Positions 15,924-23,692 of a stretch of 46,760 nt of DNA are shown piece by piece. The first letter of the stretch is position 1; each line of letters starts with the position of its first letter. The stretch is from positions 1-46,760 of the forward strand of contig JAPPNN010000013.1 of the NCBI GenBank assembly GCA_028873815.1. The letters are read 5' to 3'. This DNA is from Gemmatimonadota bacterium (GTDB taxonomy: Bacteria; Gemmatimonadota; Gemmatimonadetes; Longimicrobiales; Gaopeijiaceae). Under the pieces are notes generated by a model. The model searched no databases and had not been told where the DNA came from. It saw only the letters and a list, made by a program, of their open reading frames with translations. The position numbers were made by a program, and so were the translations under genes.

Positions 15924-17746
15924 TGTGTGCCTTCTCTCTTCCTTTGAGTCTTTCCGATGTTTACCAACGCCCTCGCGGACCCACTCCAGTCGGCTCCGGG
16001 GAGGGCCGCCTTTTCCCTGCGCAGTGCTTCCAGGTCACTGGTCAACTGGACTTTCTCCTGGTAGTCCGCCGCCGAATGCAACCGGGCCCGAACACCGTCC
16101 ATTCGCCGATTGATGACCTTGGCCAGGATCCTCGCCAGCACGTCCGCGAAGACCTGTTCCAGCTCCTTGGCCATCCCCGGATCCGCCTTGAGCTGCTCGA
16201 AACGACGCATGGCCTCCGGCGACGCGCTCTCCGGCAACACGACCATCCCGGGATCGGAGATCAGCCCTTCGAAGATCACACGATCCGCGCCATCCTCCAA
16301 ATCGGAAGGTCCCACGCTTTCGGCCACCCTCCCGACCCAGTCGCGGTGGTGGAGCATGAGCCGCAACAACTCCTGCTCCGGACCCATGCCCTGCGGGCTC
16401 GGAGGGACGCGGCGGCGGCGGCGGTAGTCGCGATGCGTCACGGCCGCGGGCGGCGCGACCCGCTGGCCGATTTCCTCCACCAGAGTCTCCGGACGCACGC
16501 CGGTACGCTCGGCGACCCTGGCGACGTAGATGTCGCGAAGCCTCGGATCGGTTACGGCCCGCACGGTCGGCAGGAGCCGGTCCAGAGCGCGCCGCGTCTT
16601 CTCGATCGAAGCGAAGTAGTCCCGCTCTTCCAGCATGGCGATCTTGCGGTCGAGCACGTCCACCGCCTGGGAGACGAACTCCCTGATGGCCTCGGCGCCT
16701 CCCGATCGGGCCACCGAATCGGGATCCTCGCCGTCGGGCAGGGTAACCACCGAAGCGTGAAGTCCCTGGCCCAGAAGGATGTCCGCGGCGCGGAAGGTCG
16801 CGCGCTGTCCCGCCGGATCGCTGTCGAACAGGAGCCGCACCTGCTTCGTGTAGCGCCTGAGGAGTCTGGCGTGCGCTTCGGTCATCGCCGTGCCCAGGGG
16901 CGCGACCACGTTGCGCACGTCGACGCTTGCAAGAGACACGACGTCCGTGAAGCCCTCGACGACCATGACGGAGGCGTTGCGGCGAATGTGGTTGCGGGCC
17001 TTGCGCAACCCGTACAGGACTTCGCCCTTCTGGAAGATCGGGCTCTCGGGCGAATTGAGATACTTGGGAGCGCCCTTGCCGGTCTTGCCCAGCAGTCGCC
17101 CGCCGAAGGCAAGTACACGTCCCGATTCGGACTCGATCGGGAAGATGATGCGGTTTCTGAACGCGTCGTAGGGTTCGTCGCTCTTCTCGCTCTTCTTGAG
17201 GAGTCCGACGTCCAGCAGGATCCTCTCGTCCAGGCCGTGCACCGCCGCGGCCTCGCGAAACGCCCTCCAGTCGTCGGGCGCGTATCCGAGCCCGAAGTCT
17301 TCACCGGACTCGCGTCCGATCCCCCGCTCTTCCAGGTAGGCGCGCGCGCGCGCACCGCCCTCCCACTCCCAAAGCCGTTCCTGGAAAAACGTGTTCGCGT
17401 AGGCGGACGCCTCGTAGTAGGGACGCCACGGGTCCTCGCGTCCCTGCCCGCGCCTGATCTCCCGCACCTCCACACCGCTGCGGGCGCCGACGTACTTGAC
17501 CGCGTCGACGAAGCTCATCCCCTGGTGCTTGATCAGGAACGAGAAGACGTCCCCCGATTCGCCGGAAGAGAAGTCATGGAAGAAAGCCTTGGCCGGGTTC
17601 ACGTAGAACGAGGGCGTCTTTTCCTTCTTGAACGGACTGAGTCCGCGAAACTCCTTGCCCGCCTTCTTGAGTTGAACGAACTCGCCGATCACGCCGACGA
17701 TGTCGGCGCGCGCCTTGACCTGTGCGACCACGTCATCGGGGATCAT
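15920..17746 (-). CDS. dnaG: DNA primase DnaG lacking the zinc ligands
   Basis: RNA primer synthesis at the replication fork, 608 aa. The three-domain layout is intact: N-terminal domain 1-100, TOPRIM core (VVEGFTDVVSL, Glu 264; LFDSDPAGQRAT, Asp 308 and 310) and a C-terminal helicase-binding region. The N-terminal module reads RGLSPFKKEKTPSFYVNP then FFHDFSSGESG. At the four positions that normally hold Cys, His, Cys, Cys it has Ser 37, Lys 40, Asp 58 and Ser 61. The surrounding fold residues (EKTPSF, GD.FSF) are kept, so this is a zinc-free variant of the domain and not decay. The ATG lies two bases after the mutS2 stop; the zinc-ribbon gene follows with a GTGA overlap. Confidence 0.96.
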   Translation of the reverse strand: MIPDDVVAQVKARADIVGVIGEFVQLKKAGKEFRGLSPFKKEKTPSFYVNPAKAFFHDFSSGESGDVFSFLIKHQGMSFVDAVKYVGARSGVEVREIRRGQGREDPWRPYYEASAYANTFFQERLWEWEGGARARAYLEERGIGRESGEDFGLGYAPDDWRAFREAAAVHGLDERILLDVGLLKKSEKSDEPYDAFRNRIIFPIESESGRVLAFGGRLLGKTGKGAPKYLNSPESPIFQKGEVLYGLRKARNHIRRNASVMVVEGFTDVVSLASVDVRNVVAPLGTAMTEAHARLLRRYTKQVRLLFDSDPAGQRATFRAADILLGQGLHASVVTLPDGEDPDSVARSGGAEAIREFVSQAVDVLDRKIAMLEERDYFASIEKTRRALDRLLPTVRAVTDPRLRDIYVARVAERTGVRPETLVEEIGQRVAPPAAVTHRDYRRRRRVPPSPQGMGPEQELLRLMLHHRDWVGRVAESVGPSDLEDGADRVIFEGLISDPGMVVLPESASPEAMRRFEQLKADPGMAKELEQVFADVLARILAKVINRRMDGVRARLHSAADYQEKVQLTSDLEALRREKAALPGADWSGSARALVNIGKTQRKREGTQ

Positions 17747-17748
17747 GG

Positions 17749-20127
17749 CTACCGCATCCTCGCCACGGTGACGCCGTAGCCTCCGTCCGCCGGCCTGGCA
17801 GACTCGAACCCTTCGACCCGCGGATCACGTTCGAGAACAAGCGCCACCCGGACCCGGAGCGCCCCGGTTCCCTTGCCGTGGATCACGCGAAGCTCCCGAA
17901 TGTCAGCCACCGCGGCCGCATCCAGGGCGCGTGCAAGCGACATCTCGGCCTCGTCGGCCCGCAGGCCACGCATGTCAAGCTCCGTGACCGGCTCGATGTC
18001 GGGCGCGGTCCACGATCCCGGCCCGGCTTGTCCGGGTGCCCGCGCGTCCGACTGCGTCACCTCTTCGCCGCGCGTCGCCTCGGCCGGCACCAGGCGACCG
18101 GGCGCCATCCTCATCCTTACCCCGCCCACGTTGACGACGACCCGCTCCGCCTCGACCGCCACGACCTCTCCCAACGCCCCGGCGACCCCGACCCGGACTC
18201 TCGCCCCCTCCGTCAGGACCACCTCGCCGTCCGGTGGAGCGGCCGTCTCCGGGGACGGCTCCTGCAGGGCTCGCGCCGCGTCCTCGACGGTGCGGCGCGC
18301 GGCTCGCGAGACCTCTCGCAACGAGTCGCCGGCCACAGCCTGCTCCCGCAGGACGCTGATGACGGACTCCACTTCCTTGCGGGCATCCAGCAGCAGGCGG
18401 CGGGCATCGGTCCGCGCGCGTGCGGCGTGGTCGCGCTCGACCCGCCGCAGGTCCTCTTCACGCGCTTCGAGCTTCGCGTCGAGCGTCGTGAGCCGCTTCC
18501 TCTCTCCGTCGAGTTCGGCGAGCACCCGGGCCACGCGACGTTCCTTTCCCTCGAGGCTCTCCAGAAGGTCGTCCAGCCGGGCTTCGGCACGGTCACGGTA
18601 TCGCTCCGCGCGATCCAGCACTTGTTGCGGAAACCCCAACCCCCGCGCGATCGCGAGCCCGTAGCTGCGACCGGGCCGCCCCTTCGAGAAACGGTAGGTG
18701 GGGGCCAGGCGCTCGCCGTCGAAATGGAGCGAAGCGTTCACAATGCCGGTGTCCGGCGCAGCGAGGCGTTTCAGGCCGCCCAGGTGCGATGTCACGACGG
18801 CCGTGCACCGGCGTTCGGCCAGGGTTTCGATGAGCGCTCGGGCCAGCGCTTCACCCTCCTTGGGGTCCGTGCCCGTGCCGGGCTCGTCGACCAGAACCAG
18901 CGAGTTCGTGTTTGCGTCCTGCAGCATCTCCTGCAGGTTGCGGAGATGGGCCGAAAAGGTGGACAGGCTGTCAGAGATGGACTGCTCGTCGCCGACGTCG
19001 GCAAAGATGCCGCGGAAGACGGGCAGGCGGGTCCCCGGCCCAACCGGGGGGATGACCCCTGACTGGGCAAGGCTCGCGATCAACCCTACCGCCTTCAGGA
19101 AGACCGTCTTGCCTCCGGTGTTGGGGCCCGTGACCACCACCACGCTTTCGTCCGGATCGAGGGCGAGGTCGAAGGGCACCGCGTCGACCCCGGTCGCAAC
19201 CAGCAGGGGATGACGGCCACCGCGGATGCGCAGCGGACCCCCGCCCACCTCCGGGATCGATCCGTTCCACCGCGCCGCAACACGCGCCAGGGCCACTCGG
19301 CGGTCCATCTCGGTCAGTGCGGCCAGCGACTGCGCCAACTCCCCGGGGAGAGTGCGGCAACGGTCGGTGAGGTGCCGCAGGATGCGCTGCACTTCCCGGG
19401 TCTCGGCCCTTTCCAGCTCCCGGACCCCGTTCATGATCTCGATCGCGGACGACGGCTCGACGAACACCGTGGCTCCGGACGCCGACTCATCGTGAACGTA
19501 TCCGCCAACCGACCGCTTCCCCTCGCGGCGTACCGGGATCACGTAGCGCCCCTCGCGGATGGTGACCGATGCGCCCGGGACCCGGTAGCGTTCGTCAAGC
19601 CCCTCCAGGAACCGCTCCAGGTGGGCCACGACCCGGTTGTGAGCACCGCTCAGGCGCATCCGTATGCGTTTCAGCTCGCTGCTGGCGCCATCGAGCACCG
19701 TGCCTTCCGCATCGACACTCCGGAGGACGCTCGTTTCGATTTCCTTCGCGACCAGAAGCCGGGACGCCAGCACCCCCAGCGTGGGCAACTCCGCCGCCAC
19801 GTCGTCCAGCGACCCGAGCAGCACCCTGCCGGCCGCTAACAGCCCCCCGACCGCATGGAGCTCCTGCGGCGACAGCACCGAGCCTTCCACCGCGAGTCTT
19901 CTGATCGCTTGTCCGGCGTCCGGGATGCCGGGAAGCGCCCAGGCCTCCCGGGCCGCGAGGAAGCGCCCGGCCTCGTCGACCGCGGTCAATCGCGCCTGAA
20001 CGGTCTCCGGATCGACGGACGGCTCAAGCGCGAGGACCGCCTGCCGCCCCGCATCGCTGCTGGCGAAGCCGGCGACATACTCCAGCACCCCCCCGAACTC
20101 GAGGACCTGAAGAGCACGGGCGGACAC
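17749..20127 (-). CDS. mutS2: Endonuclease MutS2
   Basis: 792-aa MutS-related ATPase with a C-terminal Smr domain. In different bacteria the family suppresses homologous recombination or rescues collided ribosomes. Order of parts: core and lever domain (1-300), Walker A VTGPNTGGKTVFLKA (334-341), Walker B LVLVDEPGTGTD with SISDSLSTFSAHL between, a coiled region rich in Arg/Glu (about 500-610), a KOW-like segment (GARVRVGVAGALGEVV), and the Smr domain with ELDMRGLRADEA and VIHGKGTGALR. There is no N-terminal mismatch-binding domain, as is normal for MutS2. It starts with GTG and is 131 bases after yqeY. Confidence 0.96.
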   Translation of the reverse strand: MSARALQVLEFGGVLEYVAGFASSDAGRQAVLALEPSVDPETVQARLTAVDEAGRFLAAREAWALPGIPDAGQAIRRLAVEGSVLSPQELHAVGGLLAAGRVLLGSLDDVAAELPTLGVLASRLLVAKEIETSVLRSVDAEGTVLDGASSELKRIRMRLSGAHNRVVAHLERFLEGLDERYRVPGASVTIREGRYVIPVRREGKRSVGGYVHDESASGATVFVEPSSAIEIMNGVRELERAETREVQRILRHLTDRCRTLPGELAQSLAALTEMDRRVALARVAARWNGSIPEVGGGPLRIRGGRHPLLVATGVDAVPFDLALDPDESVVVVTGPNTGGKTVFLKAVGLIASLAQSGVIPPVGPGTRLPVFRGIFADVGDEQSISDSLSTFSAHLRNLQEMLQDANTNSLVLVDEPGTGTDPKEGEALARALIETLAERRCTAVVTSHLGGLKRLAAPDTGIVNASLHFDGERLAPTYRFSKGRPGRSYGLAIARGLGFPQQVLDRAERYRDRAEARLDDLLESLEGKERRVARVLAELDGERKRLTTLDAKLEAREEDLRRVERDHAARARTDARRLLLDARKEVESVISVLREQAVAGDSLREVSRAARRTVEDAARALQEPSPETAAPPDGEVVLTEGARVRVGVAGALGEVVAVEAERVVVNVGGVRMRMAPGRLVPAEATRGEEVTQSDARAPGQAGPGSWTAPDIEPVTELDMRGLRADEAEMSLARALDAAAVADIRELRVIHGKGTGALRVRVALVLERDPRVEGFESARPADGGYGVTVARMR

Positions 20128-20171
20128 GGTGGACTACCGGTGCCGTGGCGTCCCCGGGCTCGCGCCCCACG

Positions 20172-20216
20172 ACGCACACCCGCGCGGCTCACACCCGCAT
20201 CGCTCATACCCGAACC
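20172..20216. repeat. Three tandem 15-bp units between yqeY and mutS2
   Basis: GCTCACACCCG (20187-20197) and GCTCATACCCG (20202-20212) are 15 bases apart. A third, weaker unit (ACGCACACCCG, 20172-20182) stands 15 bases before the first. It occupies the only gap in the yqeY-mutS2-dnaG run. It could be a protein-binding array or chance in GC-rich sequence. Confidence 0.4.
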
Positions 20217-20258
20217 GCCGCCGGGCGACCATGCGCGACCGCGCCAATGCGCCGGTCA

Positions 20259-20690
20259 TCACCCACTCAGCTCCTCGCGCACGATCGCGGAAGCCGCCCC
20301 ACCATCGAAGCGGCCACGAATGCGCGGCATCAGCCGGGACATGACGGCCCCCATTTGGGAACCGCTCTCGGCAACGATCTCCCTGACCATTTCGCGCACT
20401 TCCGCGGAGGTCAGCTCCGGGGGGAGGTAGTGCTGGAGAACGCCCGCCTGCGTCAACTCGTGTTCCGCGAGTTCCGGTCTTCCGCCCGCGGTCATTTGAG
20501 TCGCCGCGTCACGGCGCTGCTTGATCGCCCTGGCTATCACCCCCTGCACGCCCTCGTCGTCCAGGGTGGCTCCCAGCTCGATCTCACGGTTTCGCACATC
20601 GGCCAGGGTGGTGGAAAGCACCAGCGTGCGAACCTTGTCCCTGGCGCGGCGGGCGGTGGCAAGGTCCGCTCGCAAAGTCTCGATCAGCAT
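20259..20690 (-). CDS. yqeY: GatB/YqeY-domain protein
   Basis: 143-aa protein of the YqeY family, related to the tail domain of the GatB amidotransferase subunit. Typical features are the N-terminal MLIETLRADLATARRARDK, KQRRDA in the middle, LPPELTSAEVREMV and the final GAVMSRLMPRIRGRFDG with a C-terminal VREEL. The ATG at 20690 fits the family start; the open frame upstream to 20795 has no similarity. Function is uncertain: it is widely linked to rpsU and dnaG and presumed tRNA-related. No rpsU lies beside it here. It is the first gene of the minus-strand run, across a 283-base region from the plus-strand gene. Confidence 0.93.
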   Translation of the reverse strand: MLIETLRADLATARRARDKVRTLVLSTTLADVRNREIELGATLDDEGVQGVIARAIKQRRDAATQMTAGGRPELAEHELTQAGVLQHYLPPELTSAEVREMVREIVAESGSQMGAVMSRLMPRIRGRFDGGAASAIVREELSG

Positions 20691-20973
20691 GATTGACACG
20701 GTCCCTCCGTCTGGTCGCATCGCTGTCGGGTTCGTCCCCTCAAATATGACGAAAGATCCCATGCTCCCGAACAACCCGCCGTACAATAGTCCCATTCAGC
20801 TATATGACGCTCCCGAAACAACGGGTAACCTAGGAGTCCGTGGATGAATCCACGCGAGCACCGAGAGCGGGGGGATTCTGTCCACGGGCTCCTATGGTCG
20901 CCTGGCAAAGCTCCACGTCGTCCGTCGGAAGGGCCCGGGATGCAGCGCCGCCCGAAAGCGAGGCCCACGAGAG
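20691..20973. other. Divergent intergenic region between yqeY and the plus-strand gene
   Basis: 283 bases separating two genes read away from each other, so it should hold both promoters. It contains a locally AT-rich patch (about 20740-20815, with TACAAT, CTATATGACG and TATTGT on one strand or the other) and the short inverted-repeat element at 20831-20894. I could not pair any -10 with a convincing -35. No reading frame here looks real. Confidence 0.6.
20831..20894. repeat. Dispersed inverted-repeat element, miniature copy
   Basis: TAGGAGTCCGTGGA (20831-20844) and TCCACGGGCTCCTA (20881-20894) pair in 13 of 14 positions, ending in TA on both sides. The interior holds GCGAGCACCGAGAGCG (20854-20869), close to the left half of the 8608 copy, and GGGGGATTCTGTCCACGG (20869-20886), close to its right half. 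The central part is missing. It lies in the divergent promoter region and could fold into a hairpin in either transcript. Confidence 0.75.
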
Positions 20974-21378
20974 ATGGTTCGAACGACAGAACGCGTGATC
21001 GACATCCTGCGCCGAACCGGACCCGGTGTCCTGCCCATCAGCCGGCTGAACCGGGAACTGCGGCGGCAGCGGCCGCCGATCGAACTCAGCCGGGAGACGC
21101 TCCGCCGGCTGTCGGCCCGGTCCGAAGGAAGGTTGCTGTTCCTGGAGGTGCCTCTGGACACCCCCGACGCCGAGGGCGGGCCTCGCGTGCTGGAAAGCTG
21201 GGTGATGCTGATGCACCCCAGGGACGCCCCCAACCATTCCCCTCTGGCTCAGTCACTGTGGGAGACGCTGGCCGCGCTCGCGCACGATATCGATCCCGGA
21301 TCACGCGTCAACGTGTGCCGCTGGATCATAAAGGCGGAGAATGCGAGGAAACTTTTGAATGGCAAAATGTATACTTAA
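20974..21378 (+). CDS. Hypothetical protein with possible winged-helix N-terminus
   Basis: The only plus-strand gene, 134 aa, not recognised. Codon use over the first 115 codons is strongly GC-ending like the neighbours, which supports real coding. Residues 1-60 (TERVIDILRRTG, PISRLNRELRRQ, SRETLRRLSARS, GRLLFLEV) alternate helix-helix-helix-strand as in winged-helix DNA-binding domains. Residues 80-115 (ESWVMLMHP, LAQSLWETLAALAHD, RVNVCRWIIK) form a second small unit. The last 12 codons become AT-rich and end KLLNGKMYT. The start has a weak GAGAG ribosome binding site. It converges on dnaJ and diverges from yqeY. A regulatory protein is a guess. Confidence 0.65.
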   Translation: MVRTTERVIDILRRTGPGVLPISRLNRELRRQRPPIELSRETLRRLSARSEGRLLFLEVPLDTPDAEGGPRVLESWVMLMHPRDAPNHSPLAQSLWETLAALAHDIDPGSRVNVCRWIIKAENARKLLNGKMYT

Positions 21379-21395
21379 CATGACAATATGTAATT
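21360..21395. repeat. Two direct repeats 21 bp apart at the end of the plus-strand gene
   Basis: TGGCAAAATGTATAC (21360-21374) and TGACAATATGTAATT (21381-21395) agree in 10 of the first 12 positions, and start exactly 21 bases (two helical turns) apart. The core CAATATGTA recurs in inverted orientation at about 21403-21411. The first lies inside the last codons of the plus-strand gene. The patch is far more AT-rich than the rest of the window. Confidence 0.55.
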
Positions 21396-21411
21396 TTTAC
21401 TTTACATATTG
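21384..21411. terminator. AT-rich hairpin between convergent genes
   Basis: CAATATGTAA (21384-21393), an 8-base loop, then TTACATATTG (21402-21411): a perfect 10-bp inverted repeat directly after the dnaJ stop and six bases past the plus-strand stop. It sits where a shared terminator is expected, but the stem has few GC pairs and no clean U-tract beyond it. It may instead be a binding site. Confidence 0.4.
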
Positions 21412-22551
21412 CTACCCCAGCGCCTCCTTGACCCTGGACCAGAATCCCCGGTTCTCGGCAGGATCGACCTTTTCCGGCGGGGGGTCTTCCGACGAGCGAA
21501 GCTTGCGGATCATGCGCTCCTGCTCCGACGTCAGGCGTTGCGGAACCCAGACGACAAGGCGAACCAGAAGATCGCCGTATCCCCGCGCGTCGAGGTCGGG
21601 CAGACCCTCTCCCCGCACACGGACGATGTGGCCACTCTGGACGCCCGCGGGAACATCGATCTCTTTCCTGTCCTCCACGGTCGGGACGGTGACGCGACCT
21701 CCGAGCGCCGCAAGGCTGAAGTTGATCGGCACTTCCGTAATCAGATCGTTCCCGTCGCGGGCGAAGCGCTCGTCCTCGGCTACGTCGATGAGTACCACGA
21801 TGTCCCCGCGCGGACCGTTGCGCGGACCGACGTTCCCTTCTTCGCGCAGCGTAATGTAGTTCTCCGAGGAGACTCCCGGCGGCACCTTCACCTCGATCTC
21901 GCGGTTCACCCTGGTACGGCCTTCCCCGTGGCAGTCCGGGCACCGGTCGGTGATGACCGCCCCTTCGCCACGACACTGGCGGCAGGGGGCCACGCTCACG
22001 AACTGCCCGAAGACGGAGCGCTCGACACGCCGCTCCTCTCCGGCCCCCTCGCACACCGAACAACGAACCGGCATGGCGCCATCCCTGGCCCCGTTGCCCC
22101 TGCACGACAGGCAGTGGTCCAGAACAGCGACACGGACTCGCTTCGTCACTCCGGCACGCACCTCCTTGAGGGTGAGCGGCAACTTGAGCCGCAACGATTT
22201 GCCGCGCACGGGACGATTCCCGGCACGCCGTCCCCCGAAGAGGCTCTCGAATCCTCCGAATCCCCCGAAGTCCCGCATGAAGACTTCCAGCGCATCCGAG
22301 AAATCCAGGCCGCCCCCGAAGCCACGCTGCCCCCGCAGGCCTTCCTTGCCGTACCGATCGTATCTGGCTCTCTTCGCCGGATCGCGGAGGACCTCGTAGG
22401 CCTCCGTGACTTCCTTGAAACGCTCCTCGGCCTCCCTGGAGCCGGCGTTGCGGTCCGGATGATACTCCAGTGCGACCTTGCGGTACGCTTTCTTTATCTC
22501 TTCCTGGCTCGCGCTCTTCGAAACGCGAAGCAGGTTGTAGTAGTCGGACAT
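21412..22551 (-). CDS. dnaJ: Chaperone protein DnaJ
   Basis: Hsp40 co-chaperone stimulating the ATPase of DnaK, 379 aa, type I. The J domain (1-70) has the HPD motif at 31-33 (EYHPDRNAG). A glycine/phenylalanine-rich stretch follows ([21 protein letters not shown]). Four CxxCxGxG zinc repeats are intact ([32 protein letters not shown]), then the peptide-binding C-terminal domains. It is cotranscribed with hrcA, 16 bases upstream. dnaK and grpE are not in the window. Confidence 0.97.
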   Translation of the reverse strand: MSDYYNLLRVSKSASQEEIKKAYRKVALEYHPDRNAGSREAEERFKEVTEAYEVLRDPAKRARYDRYGKEGLRGQRGFGGGLDFSDALEVFMRDFGGFGGFESLFGGRRAGNRPVRGKSLRLKLPLTLKEVRAGVTKRVRVAVLDHCLSCRGNGARDGAMPVRCSVCEGAGEERRVERSVFGQFVSVAPCRQCRGEGAVITDRCPDCHGEGRTRVNREIEVKVPPGVSSENYITLREEGNVGPRNGPRGDIVVLIDVAEDERFARDGNDLITEVPINFSLAALGGRVTVPTVEDRKEIDVPAGVQSGHIVRVRGEGLPDLDARGYGDLLVRLVVWVPQRLTSEQERMIRKLRSSEDPPPEKVDPAENRGFWSRVKEALG

Positions 22552-22567
22552 CGATTCCCGAGTCGTT

Positions 22568-23626
22568 CTAGGGTTGCAGCATGCGCGTCACAAGAGATGA
22601 AGTATAGTCCACAATGGCAATCACTTTCTCGTACGGCATGCGAGTCGGACCGATGACCCCGACCACTCCCCTCAATCCCCCCAGCTGATACCCGGAAGTC
22701 ACCAGGGTGAATCCTGCAAGCTCCGGAGCGTGTTCGCCTCCTATGGTCACCTGAGGCCCTCCTCTTGCGACACGAGTCCCCAGGACCCTGGCCAACAGGT
22801 CCTTCTGCTCGGTAAGGGCTATCAGATCCTTCAGCCGCTCGTTCGTGGAGAACTCAGGCTGAGCGGCGATGGCCGACGTCTGTCCCAGGACGATCTGATC
22901 CTGCGGACCCGGCGTGGCCGCGAAAAACTCCTCGCTCGATTCGACGAAGAAATTGAGGATATCCTGCGCGGCCGGGTCCTCCATTGCGTCCCGCAGGCGT
23001 TCTCCGAAGGACCGGCGGATCTCCACAAAGGTAAGACCGCCCAGGCGTTCGTTCAGCACACGTTGCAGCCCGTCGAGAACGTCGCTGGGGACATCGCCCG
23101 GCAGATCGACGTACACGGTCCTCACCATGCCGCTCTGAACGGTAACGACCATGAGGACCTTCACGGAGGAAACCCGTATCAGGTCGATCTTCTCCACGCG
23201 CGCGGTGTCGAGTTGCGGAACGGATCCGACCCCCAGTTCATTGACCAGAATGCCGAGCGCGCGCACAGCGTTGCGGAGCACTCGCTCCAGGGTCGACTCG
23301 CCCGACCACAGCTCGCTTTCAATCGAAGCCCTTTCGGACGCGGACAGGGGTTCCGGGCGCACCATCCTGTCCACGAACACGCGATACGCCATCTCGGTCG
23401 GGACCCGGCCGGCCGATGTATGGGGATGCGTCAGGTAGCCCTCTTCCTGCAGGTCCGCCATGGTGTTCCGAATCGTGGCGGGCGACACGCCGAAGTCATA
23501 GCGCCGTGCAAGGGTGCGGCTGCCCGCGGGCTCGGCCGTCTCCACGTACGTGCGCACGACTGCTTCCAGCACACTGCTCTCACGCGGTGAGAGCGTGCCT
23601 TCCTCCTTGCGTGGTCGCGATGCCAT
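22568..23626 (-). CDS. hrcA: Heat-inducible transcription repressor HrcA
   Basis: Repressor that binds CIRCE operators in front of groE and dnaK operons and needs GroEL for activity. It is 352 aa from ATG 23626; the track upstream is non-homologous. N-terminal winged helix: [60 protein letters not shown]. The central GAF-like and dimerisation domains end with [19 protein letters not shown], a strong family signature. No CIRCE (TTAGCACTC-N9-GAGTGCTAA) is visible upstream of hrcA or dnaJ, so this operon does not seem autoregulated in the usual way. Confidence 0.96.
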   Translation of the reverse strand: MASRPRKEEGTLSPRESSVLEAVVRTYVETAEPAGSRTLARRYDFGVSPATIRNTMADLQEEGYLTHPHTSAGRVPTEMAYRVFVDRMVRPEPLSASERASIESELWSGESTLERVLRNAVRALGILVNELGVGSVPQLDTARVEKIDLIRVSSVKVLMVVTVQSGMVRTVYVDLPGDVPSDVLDGLQRVLNERLGGLTFVEIRRSFGERLRDAMEDPAAQDILNFFVESSEEFFAATPGPQDQIVLGQTSAIAAQPEFSTNERLKDLIALTEQKDLLARVLGTRVARGGPQVTIGGEHAPELAGFTLVTSGYQLGGLRGVVGVIGPTRMPYEKVIAIVDYTSSLVTRMLQP

Positions 23627-23661
23627 GATCCAGTTCCAGTCCGTGTGCTCCGGGCCCTTAC

Positions 23662-23689
23662 ATAATCCTCCGGAAGTGGATGCCGTCAA
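23662..23689 (-). promoter_or_regulatory. Candidate hrcA promoter
   Basis: TTGACG (23689-23684), 16 bases, then GATTAT (23667-23662), reading towards hrcA. The -35 lies directly after the hemW stop. A start near 23655 would give a leader of about 30 bases before ATG 23626. Typical sigma-70 spacing, four of six -10 matches. Confidence 0.45.
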
Positions 23690-23692
23690 CTG

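Noticed and set aside
17537..17746. Idea that dnaG is decaying because its zinc ligands are gone
   Set aside because: Frame is open over 608 codons, fold-defining residues around the ligands and the TOPRIM acidic residues are intact.
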